Part shown: in pieces, positions 12,442 to 24,957 of the stretch
How the letters are laid out: each line of letters starts with the position of its first letter
Position numbering within the stretch: the first letter of the stretch is position 1
Source: Ulota crispa
Lineage: Eukaryota; Streptophyta; Bryopsida; Orthotrichales; Orthotrichaceae
Direction: 5' to 3'
NCBI GenBank assembly: GCA_963920765.1
Contig: OY987244.1
Span: 33,735,678 to 33,799,677, forward strand
DNA length: 64,000 nucleotides
Notes under the pieces: generated by a model
What the model was told of the DNA's origin: nothing
Seen by the model: only the letters and a program-made list of their open reading frames with translations
Databases searched by the model: none
Position numbers and translations under genes: made by a program

Positions 12442-13312
12442 CAATGGGGTAGAATAAGTATTAGTCCCCCCTATTCTGCCATTCAAAGGATTTAGTATTT
12501 TATAGAATGCAATTGGCTTTTTTTGTATCTTGTATCAATAATCTCTAATTCTTACACAATCCTAATCAAGCATATCAAATTTGAGTTTCAAAAACCAAAA
12601 TCCTATTTTTGGTGAATTAATTTAGATATAATTCACGGTATTATATGATAACTAATTAAAAAACAATGATGATGAATTTTTGAGATTTGATTGCATGGAT
12701 ACATAAGAAACATCCATAAGCACATCTCTCCTTTTAACAAGCATCTTAAAAAAGTTTCAAATTTCCTTCTATAGAGATTCTCATGTTGGGGTGATCATGA
12801 CCAAATTTAGTAAAATAGATTTTTTGTTTTTTAATTAGCTTTTGGCAAAACAATCATATCATCATGCTCAAAGCTACAAACTTAATCATAATGTATGAGT
12901 CAATTAGCAAAATCTAATTACCATAAGGAAATATCTATTTTACTAAATTTGGTTGAGATCACTTCAACATTGAAATCTCTATAAGGGGAAGTTTGAGACT
13001 ATTTGGAGATTTTAGTTTAAAGGATAGATGTGCATATGGATGTTCTCTACTTACCCATGCAATCAAATCTCAAAAATTCATCACCAATGTTTTTTAATCA
13101 ATTATCATATAAAACCATGAATTATATCTAAATTAATTCACCAAAAATAGGATTTTGGTTTTTTGAAACTCAAATTTGATATGCTTGATTAGGATTGTGT
13201 AAGAATTAGAGATTATTGATACAAGATACAAAAAAAACCAATTGCATTCTATAAAATACTAAATCCTTTGAATGGCAGAATAGGGGGGACTAATACTTAT
13301 TCTACCCCACTG
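12442..13312. mobile_element. Palindromic (foldback) element, Tc1/mariner-like termini
   Basis: An 871-bp element whose two arms (about 12442-12838 and 12920-13312) are near-perfect inverted copies around a loop of roughly 80 bp. The ends are CAATGGGGTAGAATAAG and its inverted partner ending CTTATTCTACCCCACTG, flanked on each side by TA. A TA duplication plus CAGTGGGG-like ends fit the Tc1/mariner superfamily (established for that group); the assignment is inference. Non-coding. A transcript crossing it would fold into a hairpin with arms of about 390 bp. Confidence 0.75.
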
Positions 13313-13694
13313 TACATGGCAATTTGAGTGAATGACTTAGTATATCTATACAAACTCAAATTTTCAATCAAATTAAAAGTTGAAGTTCTTAATTCCGGAT
13401 GCAAAGGTTTTGAAAGTTCATCCATTATTCATACAAGTTTTAAAATTTTATTGATACCTCACTATCCAACAAGAGCACTATAGCCTAACAACATATTTGC
13501 CCAAAAAATACACTGAAAAAAGCATGAAGGAAAAATTAAGAAATTATTAACTTCAATAGTTACAATAAAAGGAAAAATATTTTAAAAAATTTATTGGATT
13601 TTTGAAAAAATCCAACATCTATGACTAAAATAACTCTACAAAGTTGCTATAATGCATATATGTACTATTCATTCATTTCAACAATGGACAATAA

Positions 13695-14560
13695 TCAACC
13701 CCCAAAGTCCTAAGGCCGGTTTTTCATAAACAAAAACTCAAAATTGTCATTTCTATTGTAAACAGAAAAAAAAACTGGGGATTATTTCTTTTGCATCTCT
13801 GATTGTAGAATCTTGAACTAAACTAGTTTAAGAATATGTGGAAGAAATTTCAAAAACTTTAACTACGCAGATTGCCGGATATTTGTATTTAACCCCTAAA
13901 CATCTAGGCAAGGGGGTAAGGGCAAAATATAGATGCATTATAAAATGATATTTATGTAACTTTGATGAAATTTGCTTCAAAAGAGAAAACAAGAATCATG
14001 ATCTTTAGTAAATATCTATATAGTCAAACATTCAAAAAAAGTTTTGGATTTTTATTTAATGAATTTAGAAGCATTTACCATTTAATTTTCATCAAAATTA
14101 TAAATTTTATTCATAGATTTTAAAATTTGGTATGATTAGTTAAAAACATACATTCTACCGTAAAATTAAAAAATGAAATCTTTTCAAAGGAGAGAACATC
14201 ATTAGTTTCCCAAAATAGTAAATTTTATAACACTAGTAAATATTGAAGTGTTTGTCTTTGAAAAATTCTTCTTGATGGAGTTTAACTTGGATTGACATGA
14301 TTCAAGTTGGGTTGGAAAGTAGACTTGATTTTTTATTTGAAGATTTTCAAAAAATTTCAAAAAATAAAACTCATCATGGGCAACGCGCAAAAAATGGGCA
14401 GCAACCAGAAAATGGTCCATTGAGCGCTTAAGGGTTAAAATGAACAAAAAAGATTTTGGCACTTGGCTTGACTAGATTTTATAACTTTAATTCTTCATAA
14501 CTTTAAATTTTTGCACCACTCATTTTGAATTTCTAATTTATTGCAATAAACAAAGTTTGA
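13695..14560. mobile_element. TTAA-type family A, copy 2 (interrupted, right end lost)
   Basis: Starts TCAACCCCCAAAGTCCTAAGGCC and follows copy 1 (11198 onward) through 13888. It is then split by the element at 13889-14438 and resumes at 14439. The right terminus is not recognisable, so the end given is approximate. It supplies one half of the filled/empty site comparison with copy 1. Confidence 0.6.
13889..14438 (-). mobile_element. TTAA-type non-autonomous transposon (family B, copy 1)
   Basis: 550 bp, starting TTAACCCCTAAACATCTAGG and ending CGCTTAAGGGTTAA. It sits inside family A copy 2; the unsplit family A copy 1 has a single TTAA (in TTTAAA, near 11393) at this position, so TTAA was duplicated on insertion. 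Related to 21998-22569 and 63549-64000, which are in the opposite orientation. No coding capacity. Confidence 0.75.
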
Positions 14561-15540
14561 AGGGCCTAACAACAACAATAAAAGTGCAAAAAACAAACCA
14601 GCGACATTCAAGTCATAAATCATGTGAAGTTGTAATATTTAAAAATTTGCATGCACCTCCAAGTGACCAAGCCATGAGTTACAAAATAACTTTCCAAATG
14701 AAGGCCAAGAGAAGGCAACATAATTGTTAAGGCAACCTAAATGCAATGTTTAGTGTATTGTACAATATAAAGGGAGGATTTTTGTAGGATCTAGTCAAGC
14801 AAATGTGTGGTTTGGAGCCCTTTGGGCAGTGATTTTTTATTGACAAATTTTTGCCTAAACCTTACCTCAAAATCCTTGTGGCTACCACTACACTAAGAAA
14901 TTAGGCTCAAAAAGTGAATGAAATTGCAAGATGTCTCCTTGAGCAGACATACAATTTGCCAACTTGCTGGATGAACATTCACCATCATTTGTTCTTTCCA
15001 ATATCAACCAATTTTTCCTTATATGCGCTCTTTTTAGGGTGCAAGTTGCTCTACCTTGGTAAAAAAAAAAATTTTGCCTTTGGGCCTAGCTTGGCAAGGG
15101 GGTACACACCAGGGTTTTTTTTTCCAAGCTTCAACCATATTTGAAATCACTTTATTCGATTTCCAATGCATTTGCTTCCCTCTCAAAATTCTCCATACCC
15201 ATTTTGACACATAGGCCTCTTACTGTTCATGAACAGTGCCAAAAAAACCCTGGTGCACACAAGGTTTATTTTTTGTTATTTTTTGTTGGTAGACCAATTG
15301 GCACCTAACAATATAAGTCAATAAGAAAAAAATGAATAGAATAGGATAGAATCGTCAACTTGTGTATGTTCATCCATAAACTGTACTAATATTAGTTAAA
15401 TTCATCCAAAATCTGGCAGATTTGATATATGCTAGGGGAGGGATTTGGCGATTTCATCCATTTTTCCACCAAGTTTTTTCAGTGTTACGGTCGCAAGCTA
15501 CGATTTGAGGTAAGGATTAGGCGATTTTTCGCCAGAGAAA
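14561..15540. other. AT-rich intergenic DNA
   Basis: AT-rich sequence with short open frames only and no recognisable protein or clear repeat structure. Composition changes sharply near 15500, where the EF-G upstream region begins. Confidence 0.45.
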
Positions 15541-16392
15541 ATAACCCTAAGTCTACACGGTCGGGAGGGGGGGGGGGGCAGGGCGCGGTCAAAGGAGGCG
15601 AAACCTTATCTTGAGGAAGGGCACGGAGAAAGGATGGGGAGGTGAGGGGAGGGGCGGAGAGGGGAGCAGGGTGTGAGTTTGTGGTGCGAGGGTGGGAGAC
15701 CGCAGAGGCACACCCCGTGGCGTGGCCAACTTCAGCAACGTCAAATCTCATCCTCAAGACCTGCCGTTGCACTTTCTGTCTTGTCTACACCAATTCCAAT
15801 ATCACCATCAATTGTAGAATAGCTGCTGCCATTCCCATGCCACCTCGAGGTTTTGCGTCCCTCTTCTCTCCCCTCCACTCCCGCCCGTCATCCTGCATTA
15901 GCAATTCACCACCAGCTTGCTGCAGAGGCGCTTCTCGTGCCTCTTTGCACAACGTGGTCTTGAAGGTTTGTGTGTTCTTGTTTCCCTTTTTTCTTCTGTG
16001 AGTGAGTGAGTGGTCAGTTTTGGGTTTTGCTTTCTGGATTATAGTGCTCCTGTACGATGCACTTGTTGACCATGGCACCGCATTTGAAATTCTCTCTCTC
16101 TCTCTCGCTCGCTCTTTCTTTCTCAGGTTCTACTTCCCTCTGTTGGAGATTGGCAGGCACCATTCCTGGCTTCAATTTTTTATATTTGCACCACATTATT
16201 TCGCGTGTATATGTTCCGCCCCGTAGTTTTAGAGCTTTGGGGAATGGGTCTGAATTGTGTCACTTCTCGATACAATTTGTTTGATATCAGCCGGGCTCTG
16301 GCACCGAGGGCGATTAATTTTTGGGAGTTTATGAAGAATTTTGCATCCTATGTCTGCAGGTAGACGAGCCCGAAGGAGAGTGAAACGTAGAA
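15541..16392 (+). promoter_or_regulatory. Upstream region and leader of plastid EF-G gene
   Basis: GC-rich compared with the flank. Contains a run of about 14 G (near 15553), a run of G-blocks at about 15634-15670 and a CT microsatellite at about 16091-16112. CT-rich leaders are common in plant genes. The transcription start cannot be fixed from sequence. Confidence 0.5.
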
Positions 16393-19300
16393 ATGTCGGC
16401 GTCTATGGTGCAGGCCAATCACCTCGGGACCTCAGTTGTGGTTCAACCCTTCGTCTGCCGCGATGTGGAGGGCTCGTCAAAGAGGGCTACCAGTGTTATA
16501 ACTTCCTTCTGTGGCCTCACGAATGCCGCCAAATGCATTCCTCTAGCTTCCTCCCCGGGGGATTCTGTAGCAGCTCAAAGGGATGGCCTCCGCCGGTCAG
16601 CTTTTGGCAGCTCCTCTGTCTCATCTGGTGGTCGCAAGGCGGTTGTGTGCATGGCTGCTGAAGGTGCGCTCATGCGTCCTCTTTTTGTAGATCTTTTTAG
16701 TCGCGATGGCGTTTCAGAGTACACGACCGCCTGGAACCCAGTGTTTTTGCAATTCGTGCCGGATAATGCAAGTCTTTGACGCTCTGCCAGCAATCTCAGT
16801 CCTAATGGAACAAATTTTCGATCAATTCGTTTGCATTTGCAGTTCCCTGCAGTTGTATTGTGTTGCAAGCTTCTCTATTCCCCGTGGTTTTCAGTCCAAG
16901 GTGTTCAGTGCTTGCGTACATGAGACGCCTCTCGGGTTTTGGGTTTAAGGTCAAAAGTCGATTCAGAATTCGCATTTGGAACTTCAATACGAAACTGTAG
17001 CCAGCGTGAGATAGGTCTGAGCTAGTGATTTTGCCATTACTACATCTGATCCAAATCGGCGGCCGATAGACCCCGTCCGGTGCAATGTTGCTTTCTGAGC
17101 GATGTCTCCAACTCCCTTGCAGAGAAGAGAGAGTTTCCTCTGGAGGATTATCGCAACATCGGTATCATGGCTCATATCGATGCGGGAAAGACCACCACTA
17201 CCGAGCGCATCCTCTTCTACACTGGAAGGAACTACAAGATTGGTGAAGTTCACGAAGGAACAGCTACAATGGATTGGATGGAACAGGTGTGGCGTATTTG
17301 CTGTGCTTTTTGAATAGGTTTTCTTAACTTCATGCTGTTATAATACAGGTAGGGAGAAAAGTAGAAAACCTTCCCCTATTTGTTAGAATTTAGTAAAATC
17401 AATGTATCTACTTATTTGCAGGAGCAAGAGCGAGGTATCACGATCACTTCAGCTGCCACCACAGCCAAGTGGAAAGACCACCGTATCAATATCATTGACA
17501 CCCCTGGCCACGTGGACTTCACGTTGGAAGTAGAGCGCGCTCTGCGAGTGCTTGATGGAGCGATATGCTTGTTCGACAGTGTGGCGGGAGTGGAGCCACA
17601 GTCTGAAACTGTATGGCGTCAGGCGGATAAATACGGTGTCCCACGCATCTGCTTCGTGAACAAGATGGATCGCTTGGGTGCCAATTTCTTTCGAACGCGG
17701 GACATGATTATCAGCAATCTCGGAGCTAATCCCCTTGTTCTTCAGGTATATTCTTCAGAGAAGCGAAGGAAACTACAAATCCTCAAGCTCTTTCGAACGC
17801 ATACTCCATTGATCGTACTAGAACATGCTGCTGCATTGATATGGGCTTATGAATTGAGAAACGTCTGATACTTACAATATGATTGGGTGTACGCAGATTC
17901 CTATTGGATCCGAGGAACGCTTTGTAGGACTTGTGGACCTCGTGAGGATGAAAGCCGTCGTGTGGAATGGAGAGCAACTGGGTGCTGCTTTTGAGGATCA
18001 GGACATCCCTGAGGACCTAGTTGAAGAAGCTAATGAATATAGGTTTGGTTTGAAAGCCTCTCTCACTGTTTTCTGGTTTGTGGCTAAGAAGCGGACCTGT
18101 TGACTCAAGTTGTGTGTAAGTTTTTGTGCTTCTGATACTTTGAGTTGGTTAGTCTTGTAGCGGTCCTTGTACTCGTGCCTAATGTAGTAATTCCTATTCA
18201 TCACAGGGCGCTTATGATCGAGACCATAGTGGACCAAGATGACGAGGTCATGGAAGCATATTTGGAAGGTGTGGAGCCTGATGAAGCAACCATTAACAGG
18301 CTGATCAGGAAGGGGACTATTGCGCTCGCTTTTGTCCCAGTTCTTTGTGGGTCCGCCTTTAAGAACAAGGGTGTTCAACCCTTGCTTGACGCCGTCATCG
18401 AATACCTTCCTTCACCACTTGATTTGCCACCAATGAAAGGATGTGACTTTGAGAATCCTGACATTCCAGTGGATCGGAAGCCAAGTGATAGCGAACCCTT
18501 CTCGGGGCTTGCTTTCAAGATCATGAATGACTCTTTCGTGGGTTCATTGACCTTTGTGCGAGTGTATTCTGGAACCCTGACAGCGGGTACCTATGTTATG
18601 AACTCAAATAAGAATAGGAAGGAGAGAATCGGTCGCCTTCTGGAGATGCATGCCAACAGCCGAGAAGATGTGAAGACTGCGCGCACAGGAGATATTATTG
18701 CTCTTGCTGGTATGCAGTATTCCATGTTTTGTACGCCACCAATTTTTTATTTTTATTTTTGTAATTGCTTATTTCCATGAGCGGCACGACTTTACTCTAG
18801 CGTGCCCTCTTCGAATAATCTTTCTATTTTGTTTTAGTAATCTTTTCTTCTCCCCGGTCCAGCTTAAGCGCACCTTGCTAATTGTACAGCTTTACCAGAA
18901 TTTTTGGGGGGTCCAGGATTATTGCCTCGCAGTTCTTACTCGTTTTGTTGCAATACTTCTTGTTTGCCGCTGTTTTGGTCGTAATGGCCCTGTAGATAAT
19001 AGGGAAGTTAACCAGAGATTGATCATAACGGTTACAGGTAAACTTGTTGTAATATGCCATGAGTAGCTGAGCATGTATTCAGCCTCCGTTCTGCTCCTTA
19101 TCTGCAGGATTGAAAGACACCGTCACCGGAGAAACTCTCTGCAGCCCGGACAAGCCAGTCGTCCTCGAACGCATGGACTTTCCTGATCCCGTGATAAAGG
19201 TTGCGATTGAGCCCAAGACCAAGGCAGACGTCGACAAGATGTCGATGGGGCTCATTAAGCTAGCCCAGGAGGACCCATCATTTCATTTCTCAAGAGACGA

Positions 19301-20441
19301 GGAGACCAACCAGACCGTCATTGAAGGAATGGGGGAGTTGCACTTGGAAATCATTGTCGATCGTCTGAAGCGTGAGTTTAAGGTATGAGCAATCGTGGAC
19401 AAGTGTAAAAAAATTAGAATGAGAATAGATGTAAGTCTTTGTGTGTGTGACTCGTAAAATAGTTTTCCAAAACGAGCTAGTTCTGCTGTCGGAGCAGGGA
19501 CGTGGAGGCTGGTCAGGCCGGTGTGTATGTGTAATGCAATGACATGCTATTGCATCTTGGCAGGTGGAGGCAAATGTGGGTGCACCCCAGGTCAATTACA
19601 GGGAGAGTATCTCGAAATCTTCGACTGTGAAGTACACGCACAAGAAGCAGTCCGGAGGGCAAGGGCAGTTTGCTGAGATCGAAGTCCGGTTTGAGCCATT
19701 GGAGGCGGGCAGTGGATACGAGTTCAAGAGTGAGATCAAGGGTGGGTCTGTGCCGCGGGAGTACGTGCCGGGCGTCGTGAAGGGATTGGAGGAGTGTATG
19801 AGCAATGGAGTCCTTGCAGGCTACCCAGTGGTGGACGTTCGCGCTGTGTTGCTGGATGGGTCATACCACGATGTCGATTCCAGTGTGCTGGCCTTCCAGC
19901 TGGCGGCCAGGGGTGCATTCCGGGAGGGTATCTCCAAGGCTGGTCCCAAGTTGCTGGAGCCGATCATGAAGGTGGGTTTCTTCTAATTCGTGTCAGCCAG
20001 CCAGAGTGTCCACGAACATGCTTGCATTTAGTTGGTCGCGACAGTTGAGTAGCCCTTGAAGAATGCCTGCAGTGCAGTGCTGTGCCCTTTCTTCGTTGCT
20101 GTATCTGGTATGATAGATGAGGTTTGTAATGGTGAAGCTAAGTATGGTATCTTCTGGAGGATATGCAGGTGGAGGTGGTGACTCCCGAAGACCACATGGG
20201 CGATGTCATCGGGGATCTTAACTCCCGGCGCGGACAGATTAATACCTTTGGTGATAAGCCCGGAGGCATGAAGGTGGTCGACGCTCTTGTGCCATTGTCT
20301 GAAATGTTCCAGTATGTGAGCAATTTGCGGAGTATGACCAAGGGCAGGGCCCAATACACCATGCAGCTCGCCAAATTTGATGTTGTACCCCAACATATTC
20401 AGAACCAGATCGCAGCCAAGAACTCCGCTGTGGTAGCCTAG
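16393..20441 (+). CDS. Plastid translation elongation factor G (SCO1-type EF-G)
   Basis: GTPase that translocates tRNA and mRNA on the plastid ribosome. Eight exons: 16393-16663, 17123-17286, 17422-17745, 17897-18042, 18207-18709, 19108-19382, 19564-19971 and 20169-20441. All phases close, giving 787 residues, as in Arabidopsis SCO1. The first roughly 85 residues are Ser/Ala/Val-rich and low in acidic residues, ending VVCMAA, and look like a chloroplast transit peptide. GTPase motifs: G1 AHIDAGKT (107-114), the switch I region with RGITIT (149-154), G3 DTPGH (171-175), G4 NKMD (225-228) and a G5-like GSAFKNKG. Domain II shows [13 protein letters not shown]. Domain IV shows [14 protein letters not shown] and GSYHDVDSS. 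Domain V shows [14 protein letters not shown]. The C terminus ends [19 protein letters not shown]. It appears intact. A plastid rather than mitochondrial assignment rests on near-identity to remembered plastid EF-G. Confidence 0.97.
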
Positions 20442-20597
20442 ACGACGACATTACTTTACACTTTAGCTCGATTAGTTTGATTTTTATACCAGTAATCATA
20501 ATGTCATATTCACCAATTGACGCCTCAGTACTATTCCTTCCGCAATGAAGTCTACTCTGGAGTACGGGTGCTTTAGGAATCAAGCTGTAGAATACGT

Positions 20598-21045
20598 TTT
20601 TTTGTTTTCTTTTGTTTTTTTTTGTCTTTTTTGTTTTTTTGTTTTTTTTGTTTTTTTTGTTTTTTCTTTTGTTTTTTTTGTTTTTTTTGTTATTTTTTGT
20701 GTTTTTTGTTTGTTTTGTTATTTTTTGTGTTTTTTGTTTGTTTTGTTTTTTTTGTTTTTTTTGTTTTTTTTGTTTTTTTTGTTTTTTTTGTTTTGTTGTT
20801 TTTTTTGTTTTCCTTGTTTTCCTTGTTTTCCTTGTTTTCCTTGTTTTCCTTGTTTTCCTTGTTTTCCTTGTTTTCCTTGTTTTCCTTGTTTTCCTTGTTT
20901 TCCTTGTTTTCCTTGTTTTCCTTGTTTTCCTTGTTTTCCTTGTTTTCCTTGTTTTCCTTGTTTTCCTTGTTTTCCTTGTTTTCCTTGTTTTCCTTGTTTT
21001 CCTTGTTTTCCTTGTTTTCCTTGTTTTCTTTGTTTTCTCCTATTT
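20598..21045 (+). repeat. Long T/G/C-only microsatellite just 3' of EF-G
   Basis: Begins about 155 bp after the EF-G stop codon. The first half is G separated by runs of 3-9 T. The second half (about 20806-21025) is roughly two dozen copies of the 9-mer TTTTCCTTG. The + strand carries almost no A for over 400 bp, so this is an extreme purine/pyrimidine strand asymmetry. Open frames in all three + frames and one - frame are by-products of the 9-bp period and not genes. Confidence 0.95.
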
Positions 21046-21997
21046 TTGAGCATCTTCACAATTAATGGAATGAATGTGTGTGGCCACCTAGGATGTCACA
21101 TTGACCCCACTGGTTGTCAACCCCTAAATGCCCAAGGGTGTTTTTCTCGTTTTTGAGAGGTAGTTTTGAAGTTTTTGAATTGTCCTCTTAAGATTATTAT
21201 TAACCCTTGAATGCCCCAGAGGACCAAAAGTGTCCTTGTATGATTTCAAAGGCTTGTTTGAGGCACTAGATCTAATTTTTAATCTTGCTATAAACTACAC
21301 TTATGAAAGCATTCAAGTTGTTCATGCTAATGACGTAATGGAAAGGCAAGTCAAATGTTGTACAACATCAGGAAAAAAACCCTAATCTATATATTACTAG
21401 CAATATTGCATCAATATTGGCCGTAATGGCTTCACAGTAGAATATTGTTGCAATACTCCAATAATATTGAGAACAATTCAAATAGACACAATACTATTAC
21501 TACATGTAAACAATATTACGTGCTATATAACAAAGCAGTATTGATATAGTAATAAAAGAGGCATACTTCAATATCATATAATGCATTGGGAAAAAAGGAT
21601 GTTTTCCAATTTATTTGTTTTTAGTTTATGAGAAAAAAGAAAGACTCCACGGATGCATGGCAAGCCACAAGCTTTACAATTGCACCACACAATTTACTAC
21701 AGCATTGAGATCCTCCAAGAGACCACCCATTCGGGTGCTACTCCATCCTCAAGGCGCTTAAATTTCAAGTTCTCATGGTGTATTCACATTACTACATCAC
21801 ATGATTTGAGCTATGTACATGTTAACATAAAATTGAAATTTTCCTAGTTATTCTCATTCTTCTTCATTTGATTTGTAAAATTAGCAAATTTTCTTTGGCA
21901 TAGTAAAACAATTTTTCAAAATACCTTGGATGACAAAAAGCTATTAAATTAAGTTAGATTTCACTTTTTTTAAACCATTTCAGATTTTGATATTTCA

Positions 21998-22080
21998 TTA
22001 GACCCCTAAGTGCCCAATCAACCATTTTTTGGTCGCTGCTCGATTTTTTTGGGCTGCTCGAGACAAAAAAAACTTATTTT

Positions 22081-22120
<40 letters not shown>

Positions 22121-22569
22121 CTGTAATAGAAAATCAAGTCTACTTTCCAACTTAACTTGAATCATGTCAATCCAAGTTAAACTCCTCCAAGGAGAATTTC
22201 TCAAAGACAAACACTTCAATATTTGCTAGTGTTGTAGAATTTACTATTTCGGGAAACTAATGATGTTCCCTCCTTTCAAAAGGTAGCATTTTTGAAGTTT
22301 AGGATAGAATGTCTATTTTTAACCTATCATACCAAATTTTGAAATCTATGAGTAAAATTTGTAATTTTGGTGAATATTAAATGGTAAATGCTTCTAAATT
22401 CATTAAATAAGAGTACAAAACTTTTTTTGTATATCCGACCATATGGATAATTGCTAAACATCATGATTCTTATTTTCTCTTTTGAAACAAATTTCATTAA
22501 AGTTACAAGAGTGTTTTTTTTTAATGCATTTATGTTTTGCCCTTATCCCCTTGAGCGTTTAGGGGTTAA
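21998..22569 (+). mobile_element. TTAA-type family B, copy 2
   Basis: Begins TTAGACCCCTAAGTGCCCAA and ends GAGCGTTTAGGGGTTAA. Interior matches 14438-13889 (opposite strand) and 63549-64000 (same strand). Includes a run of about 38 T at 22083-22120. Non-coding. Confidence 0.65.
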
Positions 22570-23214
22570 GGGTTATGTACAAATTTATGAGAGGGTGTTT
22601 GAAAATGTTCAAGAAAATTTCCTTTTCAACCCCTCTTAGAACTTTGCATATAATTTTTGATTGGAGGCTCAAAATGTCAAACAAATTTTTGAAAATGAAA
22701 GTTAACTTACTAAAGATCTTTTTTGAGATCAAGTTTTTCTAAACACAATTGTTTCACTATTCCTTAATGGCCGCCAAAGTTTAGTTAGTTTAAAAAACAC
22801 TAAATTGTGGAAGATTAAGTTTAAAAAAAAATCTATTGCACAATACCCTCCATGAAGTCTTGCAATCCCAATATGAGGTCTAATAAAAAATGTGATCATC
22901 AAATTTTCTTAAAACTATAATTAAGTTTAGCAAACTGATTGAACCATCATACTCAAATGTATAGAAGTAGTCATAATATAAGAGTGAATTAGTAAAATAT
23001 AATTGTAATTTACAAACATATAGTAAATAACATTTGGGAAGGCAACACCTTCACATCCACTCATTCTTCACCTCCCAAGGTGAAGAATGTGTCTTCTCCA
23101 TCTTGAAGAATGGGCCCTCCACATTAAAGCAAGAGTACCAAAATCCTATTCTCTTGCAATACTTGCGTACTATTGTTTTAACACAAAAAGTTATTGTAAA
23201 TTGTACAGTTGCAA

Positions 23215-23605
23215 TATACATTCAAAACAATTCTTAGTTAAGAATATTGTTGCAATCAATATGACAACAATACCAAAATCCTCAATATTATGTGTGTATA
23301 TTTTTAGTATTGCAACAATATTGTAATTGGATAGAAATAAAAAATATAGCATTATTTGTGCAATACTGTATCAATACAAACTTTCTCTTAATTGATTGGT
23401 TGTTTGTAATATTGATTTGAGAAAATTCTAGTATATACCAATGCTGCAATACTGCTTCAATGGGGCTCATTGCATCAACATTGCAAAATTATTAATCATT
23501 GCAATATTGCTAAAAGTGCCAATTTTACAATATTATAACAACATAATTTCAATATTGCATCAATACTATTGAGGACAAAAAATCCGTCAATACTGTATCA
23601 ATATT
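23215..23605. repeat. CAATATTG-rich segment
   Basis: The self-complementary octamer CAATATTG and variants (CAATACTG, ATCAATATTG) recur more than a dozen times in about 390 bp; a second, smaller cluster lies at about 21400-21560 in the same nested element. Looks like a degenerate tandem array of a palindromic motif. Confidence 0.5.
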
Positions 23606-24957
23606 GTTGATGTAGGGGGGTATTTTCCCAATGAAGTGTCTCAAGAGATTTAATTGGGTGAAACACCATACGGGGCGTGGTGGCAAGCAATTGTTTACAA
23701 GTTGCAACTGGTCAATATTCCTTGCACGCTTCCTTGTTTGTGCTTTGTGGTACCGGGAAATTTGTTGGCAAGGGTTCAAGCATGTTCTGGACCCATCCTA
23801 TGGCAACCCTCACTGATTGTCCTAGTCATTGTTTTCCGTGCAATAGTAGTTTGAAGCCCTTAAACTTGACATAAAAAGAAGTTTATTCTTCATTAATTAA
23901 TATGTGTGTGCATTCACATCTAATCTTGCTACTCACAAAAATTGAGATGAATCAAGGACTTATAGAATTTTGTAAAAATCATGAAATAGCAATTGCTAAC
24001 CAAATAGTGAGATTTTGCCATCACATGTTGTTTGATCAGATGTTATAATCTCCCATCTCTTATGGTCAATTGTTCCCAAAATTTACAAACCATTTTCTAA
24101 GTAGGTGTTCTACTATTTTCAATGGTCACTTTTTGTACATCATCCAATTGACTAAGATGATGCATAAAATTGGAAACCTCCCAAAACCTTGATTTTGGTG
24201 AAAATGGCATGGGCACTTAGGGGTTAAACATTGAAACAAAACTGCCGTATGATCTTGGACTTCAATGCTACAAGATAGTATTTCCAAAAAAACCTCCAAG
24301 AAGGCCACATGGATCTTAAGATAATTTTGTTTGAAAGTGGATGAATATGGATTTTTATGGTTATTTTTAAGCCACCGGAGATTTCTTATGAAAAAATTAT
24401 AACCTTTGTGTACAAAATTGGGAGAACCACTTTTTTGTGATTTAGTATTTGTTGTTGTTACTTCAAAAATATAAACTCTCTCTCAAATCCATAACCACAA
24501 TTTCATAAATGAACTTACAATGCAATTGTCAAAAAGCTACAACCTGATATAAAGATTTTGTTTGACTCCATTCCAAGTGAAATTAGCCCAAAAACACATT
24601 TGGATATTATTAATTATGAATTTTTAATATAAAGGCCCTCATTGCCTTTGGGAGTGTCAAAAGAAAATCTTCACTTTATTCTGGACTTGCTATCCATTTT
24701 TTCAATGTGGCAACTTGTCATGCTTTTTAGTGACAGTATCCACCACATTTTTGGTGCACAAGAGATATGCTTGCAATTAGTAGCTTCCACCCAAAACAAT
24801 TGGAAGAAGGTATGGAGGACATTGATGTTGAATGCTAAAGTTAACTTAAGCTTACAACTTCTCCAAAAAAAAACCTTAAAATTGTTAAATCGTTGCCAAC
24901 ACTGTTTCAAAATTTCTTGAACACCAAAATTTGATGCCTTGGGCAATTAGGGGTTAA

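Larger units (their letters stand above)
21200..24227. mobile_element. TTAA-type element (family F) nested in family E
   Basis: About 3.0 kb, left end TTAACCCTTGAATGCCCC, right end inverted TTAACCCCTAAGTGCCC. Family E copy 2 carries a single TTAG-plus-ACATTAAAAC at the matching place (near 40262), whereas here TTAA occurs on both sides followed by ACATTGAAAC: a filled/empty pair. Family B copy 2 is inserted within it. No long open frame. Confidence 0.65.
21117..24957. mobile_element. Outer TTAA-type element (family E, copy 1), interrupted
   Basis: Left end TCAACCCCTAAATGCCCAAGG; right end, inverted, TTAACCCCTAATTGCCCAAGG. The element's own sequence (21117-21199 and 24228-24957) matches the copy at 40178-45749 at both ends and along the interior. 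It is split by the element at 21200-24227. No transposase frame. Confidence 0.65.

Noticed and set aside
14914..15144. 76-residue + frame as a gene
   Set aside because: Hydrophobic AT-driven frame with no splice context or family resemblance.
20806..21025. Regularly spaced repeats suggestive of a CRISPR array
   Set aside because: The unit is 9 bp with no spacers, and the context is a plant nuclear genome.
20545..21156. Long Phe/Cys/Pro-rich and Lys/Gln/Gly open frames over the microsatellite
   Set aside because: They are all by-products of a 9-bp repeat that leaves several frames open; no start context or homology.
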